Shown: positions 21,418-30,698, counted from the first letter of the stretch. The stretch is 34,247 nucleotides of DNA from Peribacillus faecalis (GCF_014712675.1 NZ_JACXSI010000035.1:1-34247); one strand, 5' to 3'. Numbers and translations: made by a program. Notes: generated from the letters alone by a model not told the origin.

Positions 21418-22938
21418 ATGGATATCGAAACGCTGCTATCGTTTAATTGGGGCGCTATGATGCCGGAATTCATCATTCTCGGCGTTTTAACAGTGCTGTG
21501 TATTATTGATTTATTAATGCCGGCTAAGTACAGCCGCCGCTCGCTGGGCTGGTTTGCGATTGCGGGTGTCTTAGTGGCGATTGTCTCGTTGTTAAGCTTA
21601 ATTCCTCTTGAGACAACATCGATTTTATATGATACTTTCCGGCTGGATTCATTCGCGAAGGCCTTTAAGTTAGTTCTCTTATTCGGCATGTTGCTTGTGC
21701 TGCTTTTGGCGGAAAGTTATCGACCAGGCGAGGGGATAGAAGAAACGCGCGGTGAGTTTTATTACTTATTTTTAACAGCTTTGCTAGGTACTATGGTGAT
21801 GGCATCAAGCGGGGATTTGATCACACTGTTTGTTGGTCTGGAGCTGTTATCTGTTTCATCCTATATCCTCGCCGGCATTCGTAAACGTCATTTGCAGAGC
21901 AACGAAGCGGCAATGAAATATGTCATCAACGGGAGTATAGCGACAGCAATCACACTGTTTGGGATGAGTTATCTGTACGGATTGACCGGCACGACTAACT
22001 TGACGGAAATGGGCAGTATGATGGAACAGATGCTGAACAGCCAATTTCAATATTTATTCGGTGTCGCTTTCTTCATGATGTTGGTTGGCTTTTCATTCAA
22101 AATTGCATCAGCTCCATTCCATATGTGGGCACCTGATGTGTACCAAGGAGCTCCGACTCCGGTCACGGCTTTCCTTAGTGTCATCTCAAAAGCGGCTGGT
22201 TTTATCATCATGCTGCGGATAATCATCTTTTTATATGTGGAAGCGCCAGGGGATGCAGTCGGCGCATTCGACTTTATGGAAATCAATCACGTTTATATTG
22301 CTGTACTGGCAGGTGTGACGATGGTCATCGGCAATGTAGTTGCGCTTCGCCAAAGCAATATAAAAAGAATGCTTGCCTACTCCAGCATTGCCCATGCCGG
22401 TTACTTGCTAGTTTCCATAGCAACACTTGGTTATTTTACCAGCAGCATTATTTGGTTTTACTTAGTCGCTTATATGCTTATGAATGTAGGCGCGTTCGCT
22501 ATTGTTCAGCATATGCAAGAGAAAACAGGGTCGACGGAAATCGACTCGTATGCAGGGTTATACAAAAGTAATCCGCTGTTGGCTGTCACGATGAGCATTT
22601 TTCTGCTGTCAATGGCAGGCATACCGGGCACAGCAGGCTTTATTGGCAAAATGTATATTTTTATCGGGACATTTTCCGTCAATCCGAGCAACTATGTGCT
22701 GGCAGCCACTTTAATCGGAACGACTGTCATCTCTTATGTTTACTATATTGGAGTAATGAAGCAGATGTTTTTTCGGCCGGCATTCGAGCAGGGAAACCCC
22801 AATCGTGGTCGTATTGCTCCAAGTTTGCTGATTGTATTATCAATTTGTGTCTTGGGTACTATAATATTTGGAATCATTCCGGGGATCGCTTTAGATTTTC
22901 TGGGTGAATTTAAACAATTTGACGACTTTGTTGAATAA
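21418..22938 (+). CDS. nuoN: Complex I subunit N (antiporter-like proton pump)
   Basis: The third antiporter-like subunit, 506 residues with about 14 spans. E142 in VGLELLSVSSYIL and the motif FKIASAPFHMWAPDVYQGAP are the family marks. It is the last nuo gene. No hairpin terminator is visible directly behind it, so some transcripts may read into the first trp T-box, whose own terminator could then also end nuo transcripts. Confidence 0.95.
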   Translation: MDIETLLSFNWGAMMPEFIILGVLTVLCIIDLLMPAKYSRRSLGWFAIAGVLVAIVSLLSLIPLETTSILYDTFRLDSFAKAFKLVLLFGMLLVLLLAESYRPGEGIEETRGEFYYLFLTALLGTMVMASSGDLITLFVGLELLSVSSYILAGIRKRHLQSNEAAMKYVINGSIATAITLFGMSYLYGLTGTTNLTEMGSMMEQMLNSQFQYLFGVAFFMMLVGFSFKIASAPFHMWAPDVYQGAPTPVTAFLSVISKAAGFIIMLRIIIFLYVEAPGDAVGAFDFMEINHVYIAVLAGVTMVIGNVVALRQSNIKRMLAYSSIAHAGYLLVSIATLGYFTSSIIWFYLVAYMLMNVGAFAIVQHMQEKTGSTEIDSYAGLYKSNPLLAVTMSIFLLSMAGIPGTAGFIGKMYIFIGTFSVNPSNYVLAATLIGTTVISYVYYIGVMKQMFFRPAFEQGNPNRGRIAPSLLIVLSICVLGTIIFGIIPGIALDFLGEFKQFDDFVE

Positions 22939-22943
22939 TGTAC

Positions 22944-22975
22944 TTTACATTTATTTCTAGTAGTGTTAATATAAT
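22944..22975 (+). promoter_or_regulatory. Possible trp promoter
   Basis: TTTACA (22944-22949) and TATAAT (22970-22975) stand just after nuoN, but 20 nt apart, which is longer than ideal. TTAATA at 22967 would give 17 nt. This is the only promoter-like site between nuoN and the first T-box. Confidence 0.4.
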
Positions 22976-22994
22976 TAAAAATTAAGAAAATTTA

Positions 22995-23210
22995 AAAAGC
23001 GTTGAAGAAGAATAGTAGCTACTACAAACACTTTAGAGAGCTGATGGTCGGTGCGAATCAGTGTGGGAGTTTTAGTGAATGGACTTCGGAGCATCCTTCA
23101 TGGCGAATCGTCTCCTCGTTATAAGAGACATTGAGTGGCTGTCGTTTCGGCAGCTAATAAAGGTGGCACCACGGGTCTCTCGTCCTTTTCGGATGAGGGA
23201 CCTTTTTGTG
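22995..23210 (+). promoter_or_regulatory. Tryptophan T-box riboswitch, first copy
   Basis: A tRNA-sensing leader. Stem I begins around AGAGAGCTGATGGTCGGTG (23034-23052). The specifier lies in GAATGGACTTC, where the codon TGG (23080-23082) pairs with the anticodon of tRNA-Trp. The conserved T-box element GGTGGCACCACGG is at 23162-23174, and its TGGC (23164-23167) pairs with the tRNA end GCCA, matching the G73 discriminator base of bacterial tRNA-Trp. The terminator follows at 23174-23207. Uncharged tRNA-Trp should favour the antiterminator and allow read-through to the second T-box. Confidence 0.93.
23174..23207 (+). terminator. Regulated terminator of first trp T-box
   Basis: GGTCTCTCGTCC (23174-23185) pairs with GGATGAGGGACC (23191-23202), including two G-T pairs, with loop TTTTC and a run of five T. 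The 5' arm overlaps the T-box element, as expected for mutually exclusive structures. Confidence 0.88.
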
Positions 23211-23227
23211 TTCGTAAATTAATACAA

Positions 23228-23495
23228 TAAATCAGTGATTGAGAGTAGTAAATTCAGTTTGAGCATTTCAGAGAGTTGGGGGATGGTGAGAGCCCGATAT
23301 GCAAGAATGAATCGAATGGACTCATGAGAGGCGCGTTGAATGAATAGTAGGCGTGCACGGTTTCCGCCGTTAGATGGATAGGGCATACAATTACGTGTCC
23401 GAAAAGCGAAGGGAATGCACATTCCTTTAATTGAGGTGGTACCGCGGTTAACATAATCGTCCTCTACGAGCCAATGGCTTGTAGAGGACTTTTTT
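23228..23495 (+). promoter_or_regulatory. Tryptophan T-box riboswitch, second copy
   Basis: A second complete T-box directly after the first. The specifier TGG (23317-23319) sits in GAATGGACTCATGAG, again tryptophan. The T-box element is GAGGTGGTACCGCGG (23433-23447), with TGGT (23437-23440) as the acceptor-pairing bases, so the last base differs from the first copy and would form a U-G pair with the G73 end of tRNA-Trp. Its terminator is at 23461-23496. Both leaders would have to be antiterminated before trpE is reached at 23532. Confidence 0.92.
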
Positions 23496-23496
23496 T
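23461..23496 (+). terminator. Regulated terminator of second trp T-box
   Basis: CCTCTACGAGCC (23461-23472) pairs with GGCTTGTAGAGG (23476-23487) with one G-T pair around the loop AAT, followed by ACTTTTTTT. Confidence 0.9.
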
Positions 23497-23531
23497 ATAC
23501 GAAGAAATTATTGAAAAGGGGTTAGAAATAG

Positions 23532-24920
23532 ATGAAAACAGCCGGAAAGAAAGTTTTTCAAAAGCAAATTGAAGGCGATATTTATACACCGATTGCTATT
23601 TTTCAAAGCTTGCCGGGAGAGAAGAAGTTTTTGCTGGAAAGCTCTATGAAGCATGAACAGCATGGTCGTTACTCCTTCATTGGAACCAACCCGTACATGG
23701 AGATGCGCGCTTACGGCATGGAGGTCACCATTCAAAGCGGAAATGAAATACTTACTGAGAACGGTCGGTTTCTTGATGTTTTGGAAAAATATTTGCCGCA
23801 AGAGAACCTTAGCGATCAACCATTCCCGCTGATGGGAGGAGCAGTCGGCTATGTCGGTTACGATATCATTCGTCAGTATGAGGAAATCGGAGAAGCACCT
23901 TTTGATGAATTGAACATGCCTGAAGCACATTTGCTTTTTTATAGCGACATCATTGTCTATGACCATATCAGCCAGAAAATCTCGATTGTCCATATTGGGG
24001 ATGCAGAAACAGAAGCGAATTTCAATGAGAGGGCGGAAGGAATAGCGGCTATGATTGAACAAGGCCCGAAGCCGTCTTCGTTTGAAAAAATAAGTAAGTC
24101 AACAATCGACTTTCAATCCAATATGACGCAGCAGCAATTTGAGGAAAAGGTGAAAAAGGCAAAAGAAGAAATCGAGAAGGGCGAGATTTTTCAGGTCGTG
24201 CTTTCACAGCGTTTTTCCACAGCTTTTGCAGGCGATCCGTTCTACTTTTATCGCAGTTTGAGGACGCATAATCCGTCACCGTATATGTTTTATATCGACT
24301 TTCACGATTATCAGATTGTCGGTGCCTCTCCGGAAAGTTTGTTGAAGGGAGACGGCGTTAAGATTGTGACAAATCCGATTGCCGGAACGAGAAAAAGAGG
24401 AAGAACGGCAGAGGAAGATACCGTGCTTGAAATTGAATTGCTCCAAGATGAAAAGGAATTGGCAGAGCATCGAATGTTAGTCGATTTAGGACGGAATGAT
24501 CTTGGCCGGGTTTGCGAGATTGGTAGTGTAGAGCTGACGAAGTATATGGTCATTGAGAAATACAAACATGTTATGCATATTGTTTCGGAAGTGGTCGGTT
24601 CGAAGCGTGCGGACATTTCAAACGGTCAAGTATTAGCATCTTGTTTGCCGGCCGGCACCGTATCGGGAGCTCCAAAAATACGGGCGATGAGCATTATTAA
24701 TGAACTTGAAAAAGTGAAAAGAGGCGTGTATGCCGGCGCAGTTGGTTATTTCTCCAATCATGGCAGCTTTGACTTTGCGCTTGCAATTCGAACGATGATT
24801 GTGAAAGACGGGCAAGCGACAATTCAGGCGGGAGCAGGTATTGTCTATGATTCTGATCCCGATATGGAACATAATGAAGTCCTGAATAAAGCCCGGGCAT
24901 TTATGGAGGTGGAACTATGA
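23532..24920 (+). CDS. trpE: Anthranilate synthase component I
   Basis: TrpE converts chorismate to anthranilate using ammonia from TrpG, the first committed step of tryptophan synthesis. The 462-residue protein has the feedback site LLESS at 34-38 followed by GRYSFIG, which binds tryptophan in the family. The chorismate-binding core is visible in IFQVVLSQRF, NPIAGTRKRG, RMLVDLGRNDLGR, CLPAGTVSGAPK and AGAGIVYDSDP. It starts behind GAAAAGGGGTTAGAAATAG, 36 nt after the second terminator, and overlaps trpG by 4 nt. Confidence 0.97.
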   Translation: MKTAGKKVFQKQIEGDIYTPIAIFQSLPGEKKFLLESSMKHEQHGRYSFIGTNPYMEMRAYGMEVTIQSGNEILTENGRFLDVLEKYLPQENLSDQPFPLMGGAVGYVGYDIIRQYEEIGEAPFDELNMPEAHLLFYSDIIVYDHISQKISIVHIGDAETEANFNERAEGIAAMIEQGPKPSSFEKISKSTIDFQSNMTQQQFEEKVKKAKEEIEKGEIFQVVLSQRFSTAFAGDPFYFYRSLRTHNPSPYMFYIDFHDYQIVGASPESLLKGDGVKIVTNPIAGTRKRGRTAEEDTVLEIELLQDEKELAEHRMLVDLGRNDLGRVCEIGSVELTKYMVIEKYKHVMHIVSEVVGSKRADISNGQVLASCLPAGTVSGAPKIRAMSIINELEKVKRGVYAGAVGYFSNHGSFDFALAIRTMIVKDGQATIQAGAGIVYDSDPDMEHNEVLNKARAFMEVEL

Positions 24921-25498
24921 TTTTGCTGATTGATAATTATGATTCGTTCACGTTTAACCTGTACCAGCAAGTCAGCGCACTTGGAGAAGACGTGGTTGTC
25001 ATACGTAACGATAAGCTGACAGTTGAAGAAGTACTGGAAATGAATCCGAAAGCGATCGTGCTGTCGCCGGGACCGGGCCGCCCTGAGCAGGCGGGCATCA
25101 TGATTGACCTGATTAAGCAATGTTATGACAAAATACCGATTTTAGGTATTTGTCTCGGCCATCAGGCAATCGCTTCAGCATTTGGAGGCAATATTATCAG
25201 AGCTAAATCAATTATGCATGGGAAAGTTTCAGCCATCCGTCATTTTGAAAACAATGTGTTTGAAGGACTGACGCAACAAATTCAAGTCATGCGCTATCAC
25301 TCATTGGCAGCGGAGAAAGAGACGCTCCCGAAAATGCTGGAAGTAATCGCCTTTAGCGAAGACGGGGAAATTATGGCGCTTGCCCATCGTGAGCATCTTG
25401 TTGTCGGTATCCAGTTTCATCCGGAATCAATCGGTACAAAGGAAGGCAATAAAATCGTCGCAAACTTTCTTCGAAAATGTAAGGAGGCTGTTTTATGA
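24917..25498 (+). CDS. trpG: Anthranilate synthase component II (glutamine amidotransferase)
   Basis: A class I amidotransferase that releases ammonia from glutamine for TrpE. The 193-residue protein has the nucleophile C79 in LGICLGHQAIA and the partners H168 and E170 in GIQFHPESIGT. The N-terminal motif is LIDNYDSFTFNLYQ. Having trpG inside the operon differs from B. subtilis, where the shared pabA (trpG) lies in the folate operon. The family also contains PabA, so dual use with p-aminobenzoate synthesis cannot be excluded. Overlaps of 4 nt join it to trpE and trpD. Confidence 0.95.
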   Translation: MILLIDNYDSFTFNLYQQVSALGEDVVVIRNDKLTVEEVLEMNPKAIVLSPGPGRPEQAGIMIDLIKQCYDKIPILGICLGHQAIASAFGGNIIRAKSIMHGKVSAIRHFENNVFEGLTQQIQVMRYHSLAAEKETLPKMLEVIAFSEDGEIMALAHREHLVVGIQFHPESIGTKEGNKIVANFLRKCKEAVL

Positions 25499-26514
25499 AA
25501 CTTTATTTGCAAAAATTGATGAATCGTCAATCGCTGTCTTATGAAGAAATGAAAACTGCAACAGAGCTGATGTTTCTGGATGAAGTCACAGATAGTGAGC
25601 TAGCCGCCTTTCTTATCGCTTTGAAATTGAAAGGAGAAACAGTCGATGAAATAGCGGGCTTAATTGAGACGCTCCTGGAACAGGCTTTGCCGTTTCCTAA
25701 AGATATAAAAGGTGTGATGGATAATTGCGGCACAGGAGGAGATGGCTCCAGCAGCTTCAATGTCAGCTCAACCTCAGCGTTTGTCATTGCAGGAGCAGGA
25801 ATTAAGGTGGCAAAGCACGGAAACCGCAGTATCAGCAGCAAAACCGGCAGTGCTGATGTATTGGAGGCACTAGGCGTCAATTTGCATATGCCACAGGAAG
25901 CAATGGAGGAATTAATCCATGAAATTGGTATCGCCTTTTTGTTTGCGCCGCATGTTCACCCTAGGCTTGGCCGGATTATGAAGGTAAGGAGAGAGTTAAA
26001 GATTCCGACTATCTTTAATCTTATTGGTCCGCTCACGAACCCGATTGCTTTAGATTTTCAGCTTGTAGGCATTTATGACCAAAAATATGTCGATATATTT
26101 GCGGCAGTGCTGAAAAAGCTTGGAAGAAAGCGGGCAGTGGTAGTGAACGGTGCAGGTTCCATGGATGAAGCTTCTTTACAGGGAGAAAATCACATCTCGC
26201 TGCTGGAAAACGGCAGTATTCACTCATTCACGCTTACACCGGAAGAAGTGGGATTAAATCCGTACGATAATAAAGAAATTATCGGCGGAGATGCGCAAGT
26301 GAACGCGCAAATTTTGAAAAATGTCTTAACGGGTCAAACCGGGGCTCACAGAGATACGGTGCTTCTAAACGCCGGGCTCGGAATTTATGCAGCAGGCGTA
26401 GCAGCGACTGTAGAGGACGGAATTAAAGCAGCTGCTGAGAGCATCGACTCTGGTCGGGCTTACGGAACGTTGCGCAAACTGATCGAGAAAAGCGTAAAGG
26501 AGAGAATTTCATGA
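25495..26514 (+). CDS. trpD: Anthranilate phosphoribosyltransferase
   Basis: The enzyme adds the phosphoribosyl group of PRPP to anthranilate. The 339-residue protein shows the glycine-rich PRPP loop GTGGDGS at 79-85, KHGNRS at 107-112 and a helical N-terminal domain (about 1-70), all as in the family. GTAAGGAGGCTG gives the start, and the stop overlaps trpC by 4 nt. Confidence 0.97.
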   Translation: MKLYLQKLMNRQSLSYEEMKTATELMFLDEVTDSELAAFLIALKLKGETVDEIAGLIETLLEQALPFPKDIKGVMDNCGTGGDGSSSFNVSSTSAFVIAGAGIKVAKHGNRSISSKTGSADVLEALGVNLHMPQEAMEELIHEIGIAFLFAPHVHPRLGRIMKVRRELKIPTIFNLIGPLTNPIALDFQLVGIYDQKYVDIFAAVLKKLGRKRAVVVNGAGSMDEASLQGENHISLLENGSIHSFTLTPEEVGLNPYDNKEIIGGDAQVNAQILKNVLTGQTGAHRDTVLLNAGLGIYAAGVAATVEDGIKAAAESIDSGRAYGTLRKLIEKSVKERIS

Positions 26515-27284
26515 GTTCGATTTTAGAGAAAATCCTGACCGAAAAACAAAACGAGGTGCAAGCTTTAAAGCGAGAGAATATATCGGCAGTGAAGCGGAGA
26601 CCTTTATCTTTAATAAATGCAATCAAACAGAAAGCGCCAGTCGGCATTATTGCTGAAATTAAACGGCAATCACCTTCAAAAGGAATGCTGCAGGAACATG
26701 TCGATCCGGTGAAACAAGCAAAACAATATGAGCAGGCAGGCGCTGCTGCAATATCGGTATTGACGGATTACCCGTTCTTTAAAGGGCGATTTGAAGATCT
26801 TTCAGCTGTACGTGAGGCTGTTCAAATTCCGATTTTATGCAAGGATTTCATCATTGATGAAGTGCAAATCAAAAAAGCGAAGTCGGTTGGAGCTGATGTG
26901 ATCTTACTTATTGTTGCTGCCTTGGAACAAGGGCAATTAAAAAGATTGTATGACTTCGCATCCGGCGAAGGAATGGATGTGCTTGTCGAAGTTCATGATG
27001 AAACTGAACTGGAACGGGCACTTTCAATCGGTGCAAACATCATTGGCATCAACAACCGCAACCTTTCTACGTTCGTTGTCGATTTGCAAACGACTGTCCG
27101 CTTGGCGCAGCATCCGAAACTTGCGGACATAGTGCTGATCAGCGAAAGTGGCATTGTGAGCGGAGAAGATGTTCGGATTGTACAAAAAGCAGGTGCAAAC
27201 GGCATCCTTGTCGGCGAAACACTCATGAAGTCAGAAGACATAGCGAAAACGATGAACGAGCTGTCTTTAAAGGAATTGGTATGA
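26511..27284 (+). CDS. trpC: Indole-3-glycerol phosphate synthase
   Basis: The enzyme closes the indole ring from the carboxyphenylamino-deoxyribulose phosphate intermediate. The 257-residue TIM barrel has catalytic residues E49 and K51 in [11 protein letters not shown], the second lysine in ILCKDFIID, and IGINNRNL and SESGI further on. It is a separate gene and not fused to trpF as in E. coli. AAGGAGAGAATTTC precedes its start. Confidence 0.96.
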   Translation: MSSILEKILTEKQNEVQALKRENISAVKRRPLSLINAIKQKAPVGIIAEIKRQSPSKGMLQEHVDPVKQAKQYEQAGAAAISVLTDYPFFKGRFEDLSAVREAVQIPILCKDFIIDEVQIKKAKSVGADVILLIVAALEQGQLKRLYDFASGEGMDVLVEVHDETELERALSIGANIIGINNRNLSTFVVDLQTTVRLAQHPKLADIVLISESGIVSGEDVRIVQKAGANGILVGETLMKSEDIAKTMNELSLKELV

Positions 27285-27901
27285 ATATGGTAAAAGTGAA
27301 AATCTGCGGCATCACAGACATAGAAACGGCACATGTTGCTGTTCGGTACGGAGCCGATGCGCTTGGCTTTGTTTTTGCGCATAGTAAAAGAAGAATTACC
27401 CCAGACGCAGCCAAAAACATTATCGGGCAGCTTCCTGCGTATGTCGAAAAGGTTGGTGTTTTCGTCAATGAAGCTGTCGAAACAATGGAGGAAATAGCCT
27501 CCTATTGCGGACTGACAATGATTCAGCTCCACGGTGAGGAAGATGCGGGAACATGCCGAAAGTTAAGCTATCCGACCATAAAAGCAGTCGGAATCACAAC
27601 AAAAGAGGATGTGCAAACGGCTTTATTTTACCCGTCAGCCTATGTATTGGCCGATAGCCCGAAAGGTAAGGTCTATCAAGGGGGAAATGGACAGACGTTT
27701 GACTGGAATCTCATTGAGGATCTTCAAGAACATAGCCGTATTATTCTTGCAGGAGGATTAAATGCTGACAATGTAAAGGAAGCGATTCGCCTTGTCAGGC
27801 CGGCTATGGTTGACGTATCGAGCGGTGTCGAAACGAATGGGGTTAAAGATCAGCAAAAAATCCAGCTATTTTTACAAAATGCTAAAGGGGAGAATTTTTA
27901 A
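27281..27901 (+). CDS. trpF: Phosphoribosylanthranilate isomerase
   Basis: The enzyme isomerises phosphoribosylanthranilate to the open-chain ketose. The 206-residue barrel has the catalytic cysteine C9 in KVKICGITD, the general-acid aspartate in [21 protein letters not shown], and the phosphate loops LAGGLNADN and [13 protein letters not shown]. The start at 27281 overlaps the trpC stop, and a second ATG two codons later is an alternative. The stop overlaps trpB by one base. Confidence 0.95.
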   Translation: MNMVKVKICGITDIETAHVAVRYGADALGFVFAHSKRRITPDAAKNIIGQLPAYVEKVGVFVNEAVETMEEIASYCGLTMIQLHGEEDAGTCRKLSYPTIKAVGITTKEDVQTALFYPSAYVLADSPKGKVYQGGNGQTFDWNLIEDLQEHSRIILAGGLNADNVKEAIRLVRPAMVDVSSGVETNGVKDQQKIQLFLQNAKGENF

Positions 27902-29103
27902 TGATGACTTATGCGCAACCGGATGCGAATGGGAAATATGGACCTTATGGGGGTAGATATATACCGGAAACGTTAATAGAAGCGACTTTTCAGCTTGAAA
28001 AAGCGTACGAGGAAGCGATGCAGGATGAATCTTTTAGACGTGAGTTGAACGACTATTTAAAGGAATATGTCGGACGTGAAACGCCGCTTTATTACGCTGA
28101 GAGACTAAGCGCCTATGCCGGCGGACCGAAAATTTATTTGAAGCGTGAGGATTTGAATCATACCGGAGCTCATAAAATCAATAATACAATTGGGCAGGCA
28201 TTGCTTGCTAAGCGAATGGGCAAAAAGAAGGTTGTCGCTGAAACGGGTGCAGGTCAGCATGGAGTCGCATCTGCAACGGTTTGCGCTTTACTTGGATTGG
28301 AGTGCACTGTATTCATGGGGGCGGAAGATGTGAAAAGGCAGAGGCTGAATGTGTTCCGGATGCAGCTGCTCGGAGCGAAGGTCATCAGCGTCACACAAGG
28401 CAGTGCAACATTGAAGGATGCGGTGAACGAAGCACTTCGTTATTGGGTTGCGCATGTGGACGATACCCATTATTTAATGGGTTCTGTGCTTGGTCCACAT
28501 CCGTTCCCGCAAATCGTTCGTGACTTCCAAAGTGTCATAGGAAGTGAAACGAGAGAGCAAATGCTCCGGAAGGAAGGACGGTTGCCGGATGCGGTAGTTG
28601 CCTGTATCGGAGGCGGCTCAAATGCGATGGGCATGTTTTATCCGTTTTTGGAAGATGAGAATGTACGGTTAATTGGGGTAGAAGCTGCGGGCCAAGGCTT
28701 AGGTACAGAGTTTCATGCCGCATCTTTGACGAAAGGAAAAATTGGTGTTTTGCATGGTTCCAAAATGTATTTGCTGCAAGATGAATTCGGCCAAGTAATT
28801 GAAGCTCATTCCATTTCAGCGGGGCTTGATTACCCGGGAGTCGGTCCGGAACATTGTTTCCTGAAAGATGAAAAACGCGTGACCTACACATCTATTACCG
28901 ATGCAGAAGCATTGGAAGCATTGCAACTTCTATGTAAAACAGAAGGCATCATACCGGCACTTGAAAGCTCGCATGCAGTAGCTTATGCGCTGAAGTTGGC
29001 GAAAGAAATGGATGAGAACGAAACACTCGTCATTTGTTTATCAGGACGTGGAGATAAGGATGTTGAGTCGGTGCAGCGTTATTTAGGAGGTGAAGAAGCA
29101 TGA
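27901..29103 (+). CDS. trpB: Tryptophan synthase beta chain
   Basis: TrpB joins indole and serine to tryptophan with pyridoxal phosphate. The 400-residue protein is of the TrpB1 type. The cofactor lysine is K92 in [13 protein letters not shown], the phosphate loop is [12 protein letters not shown], and the monovalent-cation and C-terminal segment has [11 protein letters not shown]. The start ATG 27901 follows AAAGGGGAGAATTTTTA, and the next codon is also ATG, so the start may be one codon later. It overlaps trpA by 4 nt. Confidence 0.97.
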   Translation: MMTYAQPDANGKYGPYGGRYIPETLIEATFQLEKAYEEAMQDESFRRELNDYLKEYVGRETPLYYAERLSAYAGGPKIYLKREDLNHTGAHKINNTIGQALLAKRMGKKKVVAETGAGQHGVASATVCALLGLECTVFMGAEDVKRQRLNVFRMQLLGAKVISVTQGSATLKDAVNEALRYWVAHVDDTHYLMGSVLGPHPFPQIVRDFQSVIGSETREQMLRKEGRLPDAVVACIGGGSNAMGMFYPFLEDENVRLIGVEAAGQGLGTEFHAASLTKGKIGVLHGSKMYLLQDEFGQVIEAHSISAGLDYPGVGPEHCFLKDEKRVTYTSITDAEALEALQLLCKTEGIIPALESSHAVAYALKLAKEMDENETLVICLSGRGDKDVESVQRYLGGEEA

Positions 29104-29888
29104 GCGGACATTTGCAGCAATCTTTAACACAAGTGATCGAAAGTGGAGATAAATGCTTCGTTCCTTACATTATGGCAGGCGATGGAGGTCTAGATAAATT
29201 GATTCCGCAGTTGGAGTTTATGCAGTCGGCGGGAGCTACGATGATTGAAATCGGCATACCTTTCTCAGATCCCGCTGCCGACGGACCGGTCATTCAGGAA
29301 GCCGGCATGCGCGCTCTGCAAGCAGGTACGACAATACAGGGCATTTTGAAGGCACTGGAAAATGTGCGTCAAACTGTCACAATCCCGCTTCTGTTCATGA
29401 CGTATTTGAACCCGATTTTATCAGTCGGATTAGAACAGTTTGCACAAACTTGCAAAAAGATTGGAATAGACGGTTGCATTATTCCGGATGTACCGCTTGA
29501 AGAGGAGCAAGAAATTAAGCCGACTTTGCAGCAATACGATTTAGCATTTATTCGTCTTGCTTCTATTACGAGTCCTCCCGAGAGACTGAAACAACTTGCA
29601 AGCGGAGCGGAAGGCTTCATATATGCTGTGACAGTAAAAGGAGTAACCGGCATAAGGAATGAGTTCAGCACCGATCCGTCCCGCTACGTTGATTTATTGA
29701 AACAAATGAGCGATGTTCCTGTTCTGGCCGGATTTGGCATCTCGACTCCGGAGCATGTGCGCCAAATGAGCCAGGTATGTGATGGGACCATTGTCGGCAG
29801 CCAAATCATTCAGCATTTGCAAAACGGGGAACAGCATCTCATTAAAGAATTAATCCAAGCAGCGAAGAGAAGCTTATCTCACGAATAA
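29100..29888 (+). CDS. trpA: Tryptophan synthase alpha chain
   Basis: TrpA cleaves indole-3-glycerol phosphate to indole, which passes through a tunnel to TrpB. The 262-residue barrel has the catalytic acids E50 in [11 protein letters not shown] and D61 in ADGPVIQ, and the phosphate-binding GFGIST and GTIVGSQI segments. TTAGGAGGTGAAGA gives the start. It is the last gene of the operon and is followed by a strong terminator. Confidence 0.96.
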   Translation: MSGHLQQSLTQVIESGDKCFVPYIMAGDGGLDKLIPQLEFMQSAGATMIEIGIPFSDPAADGPVIQEAGMRALQAGTTIQGILKALENVRQTVTIPLLFMTYLNPILSVGLEQFAQTCKKIGIDGCIIPDVPLEEEQEIKPTLQQYDLAFIRLASITSPPERLKQLASGAEGFIYAVTVKGVTGIRNEFSTDPSRYVDLLKQMSDVPVLAGFGISTPEHVRQMSQVCDGTIVGSQIIQHLQNGEQHLIKELIQAAKRSLSHE

Positions 29889-29894
29889 GATTTG

Positions 29895-29932
29895 AAAAAC
29901 TGTCGCACATGACAAAAGGCGACAGTTTTTTT
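29895..29932 (+). terminator. Intrinsic terminator of the trp operon
   Basis: AAAAACTGTCGC (29895-29906) pairs with GCGACAGTTTTT (29919-29930), a 12-bp stem that runs into its own T-tract. The A-tract on the left could let it work in both directions. Confidence 0.92.
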
Positions 29933-30349
29933 GCGGTTTAGCAAGTTTATCGACGTCTAGCTTCAGTGCTCATCCGCCGCTGCGCTTTAACATGATGCTA
30001 AAGAAAGATGACGAGCTTATAACAAAGGCCTGATAAACTGGTACTTCAGTACTTGGTTCCTAAAATCATCAGGTATCATGACGCAAAAGTATTGTTTTCT
30101 TCGAGGATTGGGTGCAAAGAAGTCTAATATTCTATAAAAAAGAAAGTTTCATACATATATTCATCAAAATTCGCTAATATTTGCTAATTTTCTTTGTATT
30201 TATGTATAAAATACCGATACAAACATATATAATAAATAGTGTTGCCAAATATTTGTTCAAGACTACCAGTAACTGTTAATGACGATATAATTCTCTCATA
30301 ATAGAACAATATGCTAGAATGTAAGAGAATTAAATGAAGGAGGCTCTTT
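29933..30349. other. Gene-free stretch with possible degenerate repeat
   Basis: About 417 nt without a credible gene. Near 29951-29990 the sequence GACGTCTAGCTTCAGTGCTC resembles the start of a small interspersed repeat (CGTCTAGCTCCAGCGCC...) that I know from many Bacillaceae genomes, here degenerate. A possible hairpin joins CCTGAT (30029-30034) and ATCAGG (30068-30073). From 30120 on the DNA is very AT-rich and contains promoter-like sites for the next gene. Confidence 0.4.
30181..30210 (+). promoter_or_regulatory. Possible promoter upstream of the DUF1146 gene
   Basis: TTGCTA (30181-30186) and TATAAA (30205-30210) are 18 nt apart. A TATAAT at 30286-30291 without a good -35 is an alternative. 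Either would give a leader before 30350. Confidence 0.35.
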
Positions 30350-30583
30350 ATGTTTGAAACGCTTGCTCAACAGTCAATATTAGGGATTGTGTCCCATTTA
30401 TTTTTTATAGCTGTTACTTGGTGGGCGCTGCAAGCTTTGAATTTTGAAAAGTTTCTTCGACCAAATAAGGTATTTCAAGCGAGGCTTCTGTATATTTTAT
30501 TAACGGTTGCAATTGCATCGACAGTCAGTAACTTCTTTTTAAATTACCTTTCATTAGCCACAAGAAATCCATATTTCTTTTAA
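30350..30583 (+). CDS. ywzB: DUF1146 family small membrane protein (YwzB-like)
   Basis: A 77-residue protein with two predicted membrane spans (about 12-30 and 45-65) and the motifs WWALQALNFEKF and RPNKVFQARLL typical of the DUF1146 family. No biochemical function is known to me. In B. subtilis the homologue ywzB lies in the same neighbourhood, before ywmB, murAA and spoIID. GAAGGAGGCTCTTT is a strong ribosome site. Confidence 0.85.
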   Translation: MFETLAQQSILGIVSHLFFIAVTWWALQALNFEKFLRPNKVFQARLLYILLTVAIASTVSNFFLNYLSLATRNPYFF

Positions 30584-30698
30584 AAATGCCATTCATACTA
30601 GATAAATAGAAAAAAATTTGATGTCATAAAATGACGAGGTATTGGATGTATGAATCTCCCTTATGAAGGCTAGGCTTGTTTCTAGGGGAGGAATGAAT

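Noticed and set aside
23219-23454. Two - strand open frames in the trp leader
   Set aside because: They lie opposite the second T-box, whose RNA structure explains the sequence.
22939-23531. tRNA gene or CRISPR array in the trp leader
   Set aside because: The repeated motifs are T-box elements. There is no cloverleaf and there are no regularly spaced repeats.
22939-23531. TRAP binding site for trp regulation
   Set aside because: No series of GAG/UAG triplets with two- or three-base spacing was seen.
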